Positions 16,007 to 23,715 are shown, counted from the stretch's first letter. The stretch is 41,699 bases of DNA from Streptomyces sp. MBT53 (GCF_016654115.1 NZ_JAEQAZ010000094.1:1-41699), one strand, 5' to 3'. Notes: generated from the letters alone by a model not told the origin. Numbers and translations are program-made.

Positions 16007-16885
16007 ATGAGCGACGACGTACTTCCCGGCGGCACCCTGCGCCTCTCCGACACCCTGACGGTGACCCGCGTCGGCTACGGCGCCCTCCAGCTGGCCGGGC
16101 CCATGGCCTACGGCCCGCCCCGCGACCGCGTCGAGGCCCTGGCCGTCCTGCGCGCCGCGGTGGACGCGGGCATCACGCACCTCGACACCAGCGACTACTA
16201 CGGCCCGCACCTCGTGAACGGGCTGGTCCGCGAGGCCCTGCACCCGTACCGCGAGGGCCTGCACATCGCCACCAAGATCGGTGCCCGCCGCACCGCCGAA
16301 CGTGGCTGGCCCGCCGCGCTGTCCCGGCCGGAACTGGTGCAGGCCGTCCACGACAACCTGGACCACCTGGGCCTGGAGGCGCTGGACCTGGTGAACCTGC
16401 GGATGACCGACACCCTGGCGGCGGACGACATCGTCGAACCGTTCACGGTCCTGGCCGAGCTGCGCGAGCAGGGCCTGATCCGCAACCTCGGCGTCAGCAA
16501 CGTCAGCGCGGAGCAGGTCGAGGCCGCCCGGCGGATCGCACCGGTGGTCGCGGTGCAGAACCACTACAACATCGCCTTCCGCCAGGACGACGCCCTGGTG
16601 GACCGGTGCGCCGAACTGGGCATCGCGTTCGTGCCGTTCTGGCCGCTGGGCGGATTCCGGCCGCTGCAGGTCAAGGCGCTGGAACAGGTCGCGGCCGGCC
16701 TCGGCGCCACCCCGCGCCAGATCGCGCTGGCCTGGCTGCTGCACCGCTCCCCCACGGTGCTGCTGATCCCCGGCACCTCCACCCGCGCCCACCTCGCCGA
16801 GAACATCGCCGCCGCCGAGATCGGCCTGTCCGCGGAGACGCTGCGCACGCTGGACGCGATCGCCGCCACCCCGACCGCCACCTGA
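16007..16885 (+). CDS. aldo/keto reductase family protein lacking the catalytic histidine
   Basis: TIM-barrel aldo/keto reductase of 292 residues. The catalytic Asp60 and Tyr65 (HLDTSDYYGP) and Lys90 (IATKIGARR) are present, as are the NADPH-binding IPGTSTRAHLAENI (254-267) and QNHYN (184-188). The position that normally holds the active-site His reads DLVNLRMTD, placing Arg132 there. The same replacement occurs in other actinobacterial paralogues as far as I recall, so it may define a subgroup rather than a dead enzyme. A good AAGGAG site precedes the ATG. It is followed 40 nt later by an FMN reductase gene, suggesting a two-gene redox operon. Confidence 0.9.
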   Translation: MSDDVLPGGTLRLSDTLTVTRVGYGALQLAGPMAYGPPRDRVEALAVLRAAVDAGITHLDTSDYYGPHLVNGLVREALHPYREGLHIATKIGARRTAERGWPAALSRPELVQAVHDNLDHLGLEALDLVNLRMTDTLAADDIVEPFTVLAELREQGLIRNLGVSNVSAEQVEAARRIAPVVAVQNHYNIAFRQDDALVDRCAELGIAFVPFWPLGGFRPLQVKALEQVAAGLGATPRQIALAWLLHRSPTVLLIPGTSTRAHLAENIAAAEIGLSAETLRTLDAIAATPTAT

Positions 16886-16925
16886 GCCCCCTGGCCGACT
16901 TAGCCCCCTACTGGAGTCCCCCGCC

Positions 16926-17459
16926 ATGCCACAGCCACAGCCACAGCCCCTCGCCCGTCACCGCACGCTGGTCCTGTCCGGCAGCCTGCGCACCGGCGCC
17001 GTCACCACCCGGGTCGCCCACGCGGCCGTGGCGCAGGACGGCCCCGCACACGAAGTCGTCCTGGCCACCGGCCTGGACCAACTCCCCCTGTTCAACGAGG
17101 ACTTGGACACCGACCCGGCCCCGCCCGGCGTGGCCGCCCTGCGGGCCCAGGTCACCTCGGCCGGCAGCCTGCTGGTCCTGAGCCCGGTCAACAACGCCAG
17201 CATCTCGGCCGCCCTGAAGAACGCCCTGGACTGGCTCTCCCGCCCCCGCGACGACTCCCCCCTCGCCGGAAAGCCCGCCACCGGCCTGGTCGTCGGCTAC
17301 CACTCCCACGGCGCGGAGGACCACCTGGAGACGATCCTCCGCGCCACCGGCGCCCGCACCACCCCGGCCCCGACCCCCGTACTGAACCCGCGCGCCACCG
17401 ACGGGGACCGGGTCACCACCGCGGTGACCCAGGCCCTCGCAGCCCTGCACACCGCATGA
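16926..17459 (+). CDS. NADPH-dependent FMN reductase-like flavoprotein
   Basis: Flavodoxin-fold protein of 177 residues. The FMN phosphate loop is LSGSLRTGAVTTR (17-29), and the family block LSPVNNASISAALKNALDWLSRP (85-107) is a variant of the usual PEYNxSIPGxLKNALDWLSRP, with Val-Asn replacing Glu-Tyr. The N-terminus is a Pro-Gln repeat (MPQPQPQP). It probably reduces FMN or quinones with NAD(P)H. It forms a pair with the aldo/keto reductase upstream. A 10-bp inverted repeat follows the stop. Confidence 0.88.
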   Translation: MPQPQPQPLARHRTLVLSGSLRTGAVTTRVAHAAVAQDGPAHEVVLATGLDQLPLFNEDLDTDPAPPGVAALRAQVTSAGSLLVLSPVNNASISAALKNALDWLSRPRDDSPLAGKPATGLVVGYHSHGAEDHLETILRATGARTTPAPTPVLNPRATDGDRVTTAVTQALAALHTA

Positions 17460-17476
17460 CCACCGGCGGGGACGAC

Positions 17477-17530
17477 GAGAGCCCGGTCCCCGCACACGAC
17501 GGTGATGGTCGCGTACCGGGCCGGGCTCTC
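17477..17530. terminator. inverted repeat between convergent genes
   Basis: GAGAGCCCGG (17477-17486) and its complement (17521-17530) are 34 nt apart, in the gap between the FMN reductase and YbjN genes. It may act as a terminator for the FMN reductase side. Confidence 0.45.
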
Positions 17531-17540
17531 GTTCACAGAA

Positions 17541-17594
17541 GTACATGAAGTACTCCGGGTACTGCAGGTACCGCAGGTACTACGGGCACTACGG
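17541..17594. repeat. six tandem copies of a degenerate 9-mer (GTACTNCGG-like)
   Basis: Units are GTACATGAA, GTACTCCGG, GTACTGCAG, GTACCGCAG, GTACTACGG and GCACTACGG. They occupy the gap immediately downstream of the minus-strand YbjN gene and are not coding. Confidence 0.75.
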
Positions 17595-17603
17595 GACCGA
17601 GGA

Positions 17604-18140
17604 CTACTCCTCGTCGCCCTCGTCCTCAGGCTTCTCGACCGCCTCGTCGACCTCCTCGGTCAGACCGAGCTGCTCGACGAGCCAGCGGTCGAACTCGATG
17701 GCGGCGCGCACCCAGCTGACCGTCGAGGAGACGAAGTGGTTCAGGTCGACGCCGGTGCCGATCAGCATCTGCGCCTCACCGATCAGACGGACGGTGCCGT
17801 CGTCGTGAGTGTGGCTGTAGACCTTGGGCCACAGGGTGCGCCGGTTCCAGTCGTCGATGGACTCCAGCAGCTGCGGCTTGGAGTCGATCTCGTGGGGACG
17901 GTCGTAGAACGTCCGGACCGAGAAGACCAGCTGGTCGTCCTCACCGCGGAACATGAAGTACGTACGGAACTGCTCCCACGGCGCCGCGAGGTCTCCCTCG
18001 TCGTCGACGACATACTTCAGCTCCATCTGTTCGAGGAGCTGCTTCACGAGGTCCTGATCCGGGACGACGGGGCCCGCCGGTCCTTGCTGCGGCTCGGGCT
18101 GGCCCCCGAAGTTCGGAATCGAGGACGGGTCGATGCTCAC
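17604..18140 (-). CDS. YbjN domain-containing protein
   Basis: A 178-residue soluble acidic protein of the YbjN/type III chaperone-like fold. The alternating strands DLAAPWEQFRTYFMFRG and DDQLVFSVRTFYDRP, then a helix with LESIDDWNRRTLWPKVY and the C-terminal helix VRAAIEFDRWLVEQLGL, are diagnostic. The last 16 residues are Glu/Asp-rich. The start is GTG 18140, set by an AAGGGA site at a suitable distance; the frame stays open far upstream without homology. Family members in actinobacteria have no firmly known function. It is divergent from a small membrane protein gene with about 108 nt between them. Confidence 0.85.
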   Translation of the reverse strand: MSIDPSSIPNFGGQPEPQQGPAGPVVPDQDLVKQLLEQMELKYVVDDEGDLAAPWEQFRTYFMFRGEDDQLVFSVRTFYDRPHEIDSKPQLLESIDDWNRRTLWPKVYSHTHDDGTVRLIGEAQMLIGTGVDLNHFVSSTVSWVRAAIEFDRWLVEQLGLTEEVDEAVEKPEDEGDEE

Positions 18141-18248
18141 CGTGTATTTCCCTTCGTACGGATTCCGCCATCCTCCCCCATGCGGGGAGGGGCGTGGCAA
18201 CCCCTGCCGGGCCTGTCCGCCACGGGCTGACCGGATACGGTCACGCAC

Positions 18249-18779
18249 ATGCGGACGGTGACGCGGTGGCTGCTGTGGGGGACGTGGGGGATCTGCCTGC
18301 TCTTCGTGGTGTGGGCGGGCTGGTCGTTCGTACGGACGATGGTCTACACCGCCTCCGGTGACGACCCTCCCGGCACCGTCACCAAGGCCGGCTGCGCCGA
18401 GGCCATGGACTTCTCCGGCACCACGCTGCCCGAGGACACCCGGGACGAGGACTGCACCTCGTACACCTGGGGAGGCCAGGCCTACGACGGCAGTTTCCGC
18501 ATGCCGCGCTCGGCGGTGGGCGGATGGCTGGCCGAGTCGTTCCCGGACGCCGCGGACTTCCCCTGCGACGGGGACGACGACAGATGCGTCCACGTCATCC
18601 GCGAAACGCAAGCGCACGCGCACCCGCACACGCACACCCCCGGCGCCTACGACGTGACGGTGAGCGTGCACTACGAGCACGGGGACGAGGACGGGGACGA
18701 GAGCGAGGGCGGAGACAAGAGCGAGGGCGGGTCCGCAGGGGACACCGCCCTCGTCAGCTTCGACGCGAGTTCCTACTGA
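18249..18779 (+). CDS. membrane-anchored protein with His-repeat and acidic tail
   Basis: I do not recognise a family. The 176-residue product has one N-terminal helix (about 7-28, preceded by a short basic segment) and an outside domain with four cysteines (49, 69, 106, 113) that could form two disulfides. Residues 123-129 are an alternating histidine run (HAHPHTH), followed by strands (YDVTVSVHYEH) and an acidic Gly/Ser/Asp/Glu segment (145-160) before the final strand ALVSFDASSY. The His run and acidic patch suggest metal binding. The gene ends 10 nt from the convergent clpB stop, with no obvious hairpin between. Confidence 0.75.
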   Translation: MRTVTRWLLWGTWGICLLFVVWAGWSFVRTMVYTASGDDPPGTVTKAGCAEAMDFSGTTLPEDTRDEDCTSYTWGGQAYDGSFRMPRSAVGGWLAESFPDAADFPCDGDDDRCVHVIRETQAHAHPHTHTPGAYDVTVSVHYEHGDEDGDESEGGDKSEGGSAGDTALVSFDASSY

Positions 18780-18789
18780 CCGCCGGGCG

Positions 18790-21387
18790 TCACAGCGTCT
18801 TCCCGGTCGCCGGCCCCACGATCAGCCCGTCGCCGAACGCGTCCACCCGGACCGTGTCGCCGTCCTTGACCTCGCCCGCCAGGATCTCCTTGGCGAGGCG
18901 GTCGCCGATCGCCGTCTGGACCAGGCGACGCAGGGGTCGCGCGCCGTAGGCCGGGTCGTTGCCGTTGTCGGCCAGCCAGGTCAGGGCCTCGTCGGTGATC
19001 TCCAGGGTGAGGCGGCGTTCCGCGAGGCGCTTGGCCAGGCGGCCGATCTGGAGCGCGGCGATCCGGCCCAGCTCCTCCCGGTTCAGGGCGGAGAAGACCA
19101 CCAGGTCGTCGAGGCGGTTGAGGAACTCCGGCTTGAAGGAGGCCCTGACCACCTCCAGCACCTGTGCCTTCTTCTCGTCCTCGCCGGTGAGCGGGTCGAT
19201 CAGGAAGGTGCTGCCGAGGTTGGACGTGAGGATCAGGATCGTGTTGCGGAAGTCGACCGTGCGGCCCTGGCCGTCCGTCAGCCGGCCGTCGTCCAGCACC
19301 TGGAGCAGGACGTCGAAGACCTCCGGGTGCGCCTTCTCGACCTCGTCGAGCAGGATCACCGAGTACGGGCGCCTGCGCACCGCCTCCGTGAGCTGGCCGC
19401 CCTCCTCGTAGCCGACGTAGCCGGGAGGCGCGCCGACCAGCCGGGCCACGCTGTGCTTCTCGCCGTACTCCGACATGTCGATGCGGACCATGGCGCGTTC
19501 GTCGTCGAAGAGGAAGTCCGCCAGGGCCTTCGCCAGCTCCGTCTTGCCTACGCCCGTCGGGCCGAGGAAGAGGAAGGAGCCGGTGGGGCGGTCGGGGTCC
19601 GCGATGCCCGCGCGGGTGCGTCGTACGGCGTCGGAGACCGCCTGTACGGCCTCCTGCTGGCCGATGAGCCGGCGGCCCAACTCCTCCTCCATGCGCAGGA
19701 GTTTCTGCGTCTCGCCCTCGAGGAGGCGGCCTGCGGGGATGCCGGTCCAGGAGCCCACCACGTCCGCGATGTCGTCGGGGCCGACCTCCTCCTTGACCAT
19801 GGTGTCCTTGGAGGCTTCTTCCTCCGCCTGGGAAGCCTCCTCCAAGTCCCGCTCCAGGGTGGGGATCTCGCCGTAGAGCAGCTTGGAGGCGGTGTCGAAG
19901 TCGCCGTCGCGCTGGGCGCGTTCGGCCTGGCCACGGAGTTCGTCGAGCTTTTCCTTCAGCTCGCCGACCCGGTTGAGGGACTGCTTCTCCTTCTCCCAGC
20001 GGGCGTTGAGGCCGCGGAGTTCCTCCTCGCGGTCGGCGAGGTCGCGGCGCAGCTTCTCCAGGCGTTCGATGGAGGCGGCGTCGGTCTCCTTGTCGAGGGC
20101 CAGCTCCTCCATCTTCAACCGGTCGACGGAGCGCTGGAGTTCGTCGATCTCGACGGGAGAGGAGTCGATCTCCATGCGCAGCCGGGAGGCCGCCTCGTCG
20201 ACGAGGTCGATCGCCTTGTCGGGGAGGAAGCGGGAGGTGATGTAGCGGTCGGAGAGGGTCGCGGCGGCGACCAGCGCGCTGTCCGCGATGACGACCTTGT
20301 GGTGGGCCTCGTAACGGCCCTTCAGGCCGCGCAGGATCGCGATGGTGTCCTCGACGGACGGCTCCGCGACCAGCACCTGCTGGAAGCGGCGCTCCAGCGC
20401 CGGGTCCTTCTCGATGCGCTCGCGGTACTCGTCGAGGGTGGTCGCGCCGACCATGCGGAGTTCGCCGCGGGCGAGCATCGGCTTCAGCATGTTGCCGGCG
20501 TCCATGGCGGAGTCGCCGCCGGCGCCCGCGCCCACGACGGTGTGCAGCTCGTCGATGAAGGTGATGATCTGGCCGTCGGAGTCCTTGATCTCGGCCAGGA
20601 CGGTCTTGAGCCGCTCCTCGAACTCGCCGCGGTACTTCGCGCCCGCGACCATCGCGCCGAGGTCGAGCGAGACCAGCCGCTTGTTCTTGAGGGACTCCGG
20701 CACGTCGCCCTTGACGATCCGCTGGGCGAGCCCCTCGACGACGGCGGTCTTGCCGACGCCGGGCTCGCCGATGAGGACGGGGTTGTTCTTGGTGCGGCGG
20801 GACAGCACCTGGACGACCCGCCGGATCTCCTGGTCCCGTCCGATGACGGGGTCGAGCTTGCCCTCGCGCGCGGCGGCCGTGAAGTCCGTACCGAACTTCT
20901 CCAGCGCCTTGTACTGCCCCTCGGGGTCGGGTGTGGTCACCCGGCGCCCTCCCCTGCTCTTCTGGAACGCGTCCAGCAGCTTCTTCGCACTGGCCCCCTG
21001 CTGGGAGAGTACGTCCCCGGCGGCGCCGCCCTTCGCGGCGATGCCGATCAGCAGGTGCTCGGTCGAGAGGTACTCGTCGCCGAGTTCTTTCGCGCGCTCG
21101 TCGGCGTCCGCGAGCACCGCGAGCAGTTCGCGGCTGGGCTGCGGGGGCGCGACGGTCGACCCGGTCACGCTGGGCAGCGAGGCGAGCACGCGCTCGGCCC
21201 CGGACCGTACGGCGGCCTGGTCGGCGTCGACGGCGGCCAGCAGGTCGGTGATGTTCTCGTTGTCCTCCCCCGCGAGCAGCGAGAGAAGCAGGTGCGCCGG
21301 GGTCAGATCGGCGTGCCCTCCGGTGACGGCGCGGCTGCTGGCCGCGTTGATCGCTTCCCGGCTCCTGTTGGTCAGCTCGGCGTCCAC
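18790..21387 (-). CDS. clpB: ATP-dependent protein disaggregase ClpB
   Basis: Hexameric AAA+ disaggregase of 865 residues that works with DnaK to rescue aggregated proteins. The N-domain occupies 1-145. AAA-1 has Walker A GEPGVGKT (207-214), Walker B ITFIDE (275-280) and pore loop KYRGEFEER (251-259). A coiled-coil middle domain spans about 405-525, and AAA-2 has Walker A GPTGVGKT (609-616) and pore loop GYVGYE. Length and layout are those of full-length ClpB. It starts with GTG 21387 behind a long AGGAGGAGGAG site. A HAIR element lies about 62 nt upstream, so repression by HspR, encoded 12 kb away, is expected. Confidence 0.97.
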   Translation of the reverse strand: MDAELTNRSREAINAASSRAVTGGHADLTPAHLLLSLLAGEDNENITDLLAAVDADQAAVRSGAERVLASLPSVTGSTVAPPQPSRELLAVLADADERAKELGDEYLSTEHLLIGIAAKGGAAGDVLSQQGASAKKLLDAFQKSRGGRRVTTPDPEGQYKALEKFGTDFTAAAREGKLDPVIGRDQEIRRVVQVLSRRTKNNPVLIGEPGVGKTAVVEGLAQRIVKGDVPESLKNKRLVSLDLGAMVAGAKYRGEFEERLKTVLAEIKDSDGQIITFIDELHTVVGAGAGGDSAMDAGNMLKPMLARGELRMVGATTLDEYRERIEKDPALERRFQQVLVAEPSVEDTIAILRGLKGRYEAHHKVVIADSALVAAATLSDRYITSRFLPDKAIDLVDEAASRLRMEIDSSPVEIDELQRSVDRLKMEELALDKETDAASIERLEKLRRDLADREEELRGLNARWEKEKQSLNRVGELKEKLDELRGQAERAQRDGDFDTASKLLYGEIPTLERDLEEASQAEEEASKDTMVKEEVGPDDIADVVGSWTGIPAGRLLEGETQKLLRMEEELGRRLIGQQEAVQAVSDAVRRTRAGIADPDRPTGSFLFLGPTGVGKTELAKALADFLFDDERAMVRIDMSEYGEKHSVARLVGAPPGYVGYEEGGQLTEAVRRRPYSVILLDEVEKAHPEVFDVLLQVLDDGRLTDGQGRTVDFRNTILILTSNLGSTFLIDPLTGEDEKKAQVLEVVRASFKPEFLNRLDDLVVFSALNREELGRIAALQIGRLAKRLAERRLTLEITDEALTWLADNGNDPAYGARPLRRLVQTAIGDRLAKEILAGEVKDGDTVRVDAFGDGLIVGPATGKTL

Positions 21388-21448
21388 GTTCCGGTACTCC
21401 TCCTCCTACAGCCTTCGTGCACGGACTGACTCGGCCAACGTGCACAAA

Positions 21449-21469
21449 GTTGAGTCTATTCCACTCAAG
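21449..21469 (-). promoter_or_regulatory. HAIR operator (HspR site) upstream of clpB
   Basis: GTTGAGT-N7-ACTCAAG matches the HspR-associated inverted repeat CTTGAGT-N7-ACTCAAG at all but the first base. It sits between clpB and the divergent PPOX-fold gene; read toward clpB it contains a -35-like TTGAGT. Confidence 0.9.
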
Positions 21470-21508
21470 GCAGTGGCGGGGCGGATCGGGGGACTAAGTT
21501 CCGGGTCC

Positions 21509-21922
21509 ATGGCCTCATATCCGGTCGACCCGGGCGACCCCGACCTGCCGTACCTCACCTTCTGGCAGGAACGGCATCTGTGCACCCTCACGACCCCGCG
21601 CCCCGACGGCAGCCCGCACGTCGTTCCTGTCGGAGTGACATACGACCCGGAGGCGCGGCTGGCTCGGGTCATCGCGAACAAGTCGAGCCGGAAGGTGGCG
21701 AACGTGCTGGCCGCCGGTCCGTCCGGGGCGCGGGTCGCCGTGTGCCAGGTGGACGGGCGGCGCTGGGCGACGCTGGAGGGCCGGGCGTTCGTGCGCGCGG
21801 AGCCGGACCGGGTCGCGGAGGCGGAGCGCCGGTACGCCGGGCGCTACGGGCGGACGCCGTCGCCGAACCCGTCACGGGTGGTGATCGAGATCGAGTTGAC
21901 GCGGGCGCTGGGGAGGGGGTGA
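21509..21922 (+). CDS. pyridoxamine 5'-phosphate oxidase-fold (PPOX class, possibly F420-dependent) protein
   Basis: A split-barrel flavin/F420-type protein of 137 residues. The block HLCTLTTPRPDGSPHVVPVG (23-42) followed by NKSSRKVANVL is typical of PPOX-class F420-binding proteins of actinobacteria, and the end RVVIEIELTRALG is a common C-terminus. The substrate is unknown; these enzymes reduce or bind F420, biliverdin or FMN. It is divergent from clpB, and the shared 120-bp intergenic HAIR element could in principle affect it too. The start ATG 21509 has no strong ribosome site. Confidence 0.87.
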   Translation: MASYPVDPGDPDLPYLTFWQERHLCTLTTPRPDGSPHVVPVGVTYDPEARLARVIANKSSRKVANVLAAGPSGARVAVCQVDGRRWATLEGRAFVRAEPDRVAEAERRYAGRYGRTPSPNPSRVVIEIELTRALGRG

Positions 21923-21978
21923 AGCGATCAGTTCCGGCCACCACGGCCGGGCCCATACCCTGACATTTCGCCCAAACT

Positions 21979-22019
21979 GCAGCGGCGTCACCGTGTTCAG
22001 GTCACGGTGACGCCGCTGC
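21979..22019. terminator. bidirectional terminator between PPOX and Rieske-like genes
   Basis: A perfect 17-bp inverted repeat with a 7-nt TTCAGGT loop, between the convergent PPOX-fold gene (ends 21922) and Rieske-like gene (ends 22063). It marks the left edge of the unusual regulator region. Confidence 0.85.
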
Positions 22020-22062
22020 GGGGGGAAGCACCTGAGCGATCTGTTACGACGGGGGAATCGCG

Positions 22063-22398
22063 TCAGGCACTGCGGGGGGTGGCTGAGATGGTCTGGACGT
22101 CGGGGGCATCCGTTTCCACCAGCCGATGGTCTCGCTGGTCAAGATTCACAAAGATCATTCCGTACCGGATGGCGCATCGCACCGGCTGCGGCGCCCCCCG
22201 AGGCCGCCGCAGACACCGGTAGGCACGTACATCCTCGTCCTCGTCCCGCGTCACCACGACCGGCTCACCGAACACGGTCACCATGAGCGAGTCACCGCTG
22301 TGGGGGATGGCGGTGGCCAGGTCGATGAAGTGCCAGCCGGAGCGGTAGGCCGTGGCCATTTCCCGGCGGAAGCTGCGGTCGTCCGGAGGAGTCGACAT
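22063..22398 (-). CDS. degenerate Rieske-like protein without cluster ligands
   Basis: A 111-residue protein resembling the N-terminal part of ring-hydroxylating Rieske oxygenases. SGWHFIDLATAIPHSGD and VFGEPVVVTRDEDEDVRAYR match the start of that domain; RCLRRPRGAP (61-70) sits where C-x-H-R-G-A is expected, and the sequence then jumps to RYGMIFVNLD (78-87), which normally lies after the second C-x2-H ligand pair. Only Cys62 and Cys75 remain and no C-x-H or C-x2-H pair exists, so a 2Fe-2S cluster is unlikely. It starts 5 nt after the stop of the secreted peptide gene and is probably in the same operon. It may be a repurposed binding or partner protein, or a decaying remnant. Confidence 0.65.
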   Translation of the reverse strand: MSTPPDDRSFRREMATAYRSGWHFIDLATAIPHSGDSLMVTVFGEPVVVTRDEDEDVRAYRCLRRPRGAPQPVRCAIRYGMIFVNLDQRDHRLVETDAPDVQTISATPRSA

Positions 22399-22403
22399 CG
22401 GGA

Positions 22404-22571
22404 TCAATTCCAGGAAGTGTCATCGGTGTGATCCACGCCGACAGACACCGAACTCGAAGTACTGTCCGCTCGAACGTCACTCGACTTACCGGCCAGGCCG
22501 CTCGCGACCCCAAGAACGACGACGGCGGACAGAGCAGCGGCAAGTACCGAACGAAGGATTCTCTTACGCAT
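22404..22571 (-). CDS. secreted small peptide, putative signal or bioactive peptide precursor
   Basis: A 55-residue product with a clear Sec-type signal: basic MRKRILR, hydrophobic core about residues 8-24, and a likely cleavage in the VASGLAG region near residue 28. The remainder, about 27 residues, is rich in Ser, Thr, Asp and Val and ends HTDDTSWN; it contains no cysteine. A GAGGAC site lies about 10 nt before the ATG at 22571. The next gene, Rieske-like, begins 5 nt after the stop. On the other side the divergent LuxR-type regulator array starts 136 nt away, so a signalling role toward those regulators is a reasonable hypothesis, not shown. Confidence 0.65.
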   Translation of the reverse strand: MRKRILRSVLAAALSAVVVLGVASGLAGKSSDVRADSTSSSVSVGVDHTDDTSWN

Positions 22572-22707
22572 AGTCGGCTTCGTCCTCACTTGATGGTCTC
22601 CTCTATACCCCCGTCGGATAAGACGATGGCTCATTCAGGCACGTCATGGCCACACAATCGATGCATCATGTTCCTGCATGTTCAGGACCCTGGGGGGTGG
22701 AGAATTC
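22572..22707. promoter_or_regulatory. divergent control region between peptide and regulator array
   Basis: This 136-bp region is less GC-rich than its surroundings. It has an 8-bp palindrome GATGCATC (22660-22667) and two CATGTTC copies 9 nt apart (22668-22674, 22677-22683) just before the regulator start. On the minus strand TATAGA (near 22608-22613) is a possible -10 element for the peptide gene. Autoregulation by the array's products is plausible. Confidence 0.45.
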
Positions 22708-23715
22708 GTGACAAAAGGGACGCAATCGGGGCATCCCCATGCTGTAACAGACCTTTGCGACGACGGTAGTCGGCTCTACGCCAACGCACTTCGCGCTGGT
22801 CGCATCGCGAGAGCGGACGTGGAGGCCGCTCCCTGCCTGATGGAGTTCGCCCTGCTGTACCCGGACCCCGACGATCCCAATTGGCTGTGCCCCGTGGCTC
22901 CCTCGGTCGCTCTGGCGCAGCGGCTGCATCCCGTGGAACGGGAGATCACGGAGCGCAGGCGTTTCTCCATCCGGCTCGCCGACGCCTTCGAGCCCTTCAT
23001 GGCCGCCACGGCCCAGAGCCCCACGTCCACCCACGCCATCACGGTCCTTGAGGGCCGGGACCGGATCAACGGCGCACTCAACATCGCGACGTCCGAGAGC
23101 CAGACCGAGGTGCTCAGCGTGCAGCCCGGGGGCCGGCGCCTGGAGAGCAACCTCCTGAAGGGACTGGAACGAGACAGGCCGCTGCTCGACCGCGGTGTCC
23201 GGCTGCGGACGCTCTACCAGCACACCGCCAGGCACAGCCCGGAGACCCTGGCCTACGTGGACCAGATCTCCAGCGGCAAGGTCGAGGTCCGTACCATCGA
23301 CGAACTCGTCGAGCGGCTGATCATCTGCGACGAGACCGTCGCCTTCATCCCCATACGCGAGGATCGCCAGGTCGCTCTCGAACTGCGCCACCCCGGCCTG
23401 GTCCGCTATCTGATCAAGGTCTTCGAGTTCATGTGGGTCCGCGCCGTCCCCCTCCAGGCCGGAACCCCGTACGAAACCGCGCCCGACGGCATCACGGACA
23501 TCCAGCACTCCATCGCCAAGCTCCTCATCGAGGGCCACGTCGACGAGGCCATCGCGCGCCGCCTCGGCATGAACGTGCGGACCTGCCGGGCCCACATCGC
23601 CAAGCTCGCCACGGCCCTGGGCAGCGGCAGCCGCGCGCAGCTCGGCTTCCTGATAGCGCAGTCGGGGATCCTCAACCAGGACCACCCCACGCCGGGAGGA
23701 GACGGCCCACTGTGA
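22708..23715 (+). CDS. LuxR-type regulator with TrmB-like sensor half (array copy 1)
   Basis: A 335-residue regulator. The N-terminus (about 12-80: LYANALRAGRI then CLMEFALLYPDPDDPNWLCPV) resembles a winged-helix-like segment, followed by a helical stretch. The middle (110-245: ITVLEGRDRINGAL, TEVLSVQPGG, DRGVRLRTLYQHTARHSP, ETVAFIP) resembles the C-terminal ligand domain of TrmB regulators. A LuxR/GerE-type HTH is at 261-322 (IAKLLIEGHVDEAIARRLGM, VRTCRAHIAKL). The start GTG 22708 is set by a GGTGGAG site 5 nt upstream; an ATG 30 nt earlier lacks one. Copies 1 and 6 share PDPDD and CRAHIA, unlike copies 2-5. Its stop overlaps the next start as GTGA. Confidence 0.9.
   Translation: MTKGTQSGHPHAVTDLCDDGSRLYANALRAGRIARADVEAAPCLMEFALLYPDPDDPNWLCPVAPSVALAQRLHPVEREITERRRFSIRLADAFEPFMAATAQSPTSTHAITVLEGRDRINGALNIATSESQTEVLSVQPGGRRLESNLLKGLERDRPLLDRGVRLRTLYQHTARHSPETLAYVDQISSGKVEVRTIDELVERLIICDETVAFIPIREDRQVALELRHPGLVRYLIKVFEFMWVRAVPLQAGTPYETAPDGITDIQHSIAKLLIEGHVDEAIARRLGMNVRTCRAHIAKLATALGSGSRAQLGFLIAQSGILNQDHPTPGGDGPL

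Noticed and set aside
17545..17808. Tyr-rich small plus-strand frame over the 9-mer repeat
   Set aside because: Its Tyr/Gly/Arg pattern is produced by the DNA repeat and it then runs antisense into the YbjN gene.
19327..21429. A 700-codon plus-strand open frame opposite clpB
   Set aside because: It is an antisense shadow of clpB with no recognisable domain and no ribosome site, while clpB is full length and conserved.
21960..22062. Attachment site or integrase remnant at the edge of the regulator block
   Set aside because: The only structure is a perfect terminator stem; no direct repeat of it, tRNA or recombinase is seen at the other edge.
22404..22634. Longer form of the secreted peptide starting upstream at 22634
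   Set aside because: The extra 21 residues are basic and non-hydrophobic and would hide the signal peptide; the ATG at 22571 gives a proper signal sequence.
22678..22707. ATG 22678 as the start of regulator copy 1
   Set aside because: No ribosome site precedes it and the ten added residues have no match in the other copies, whereas GTG 22708 has a GGTGGAG site.
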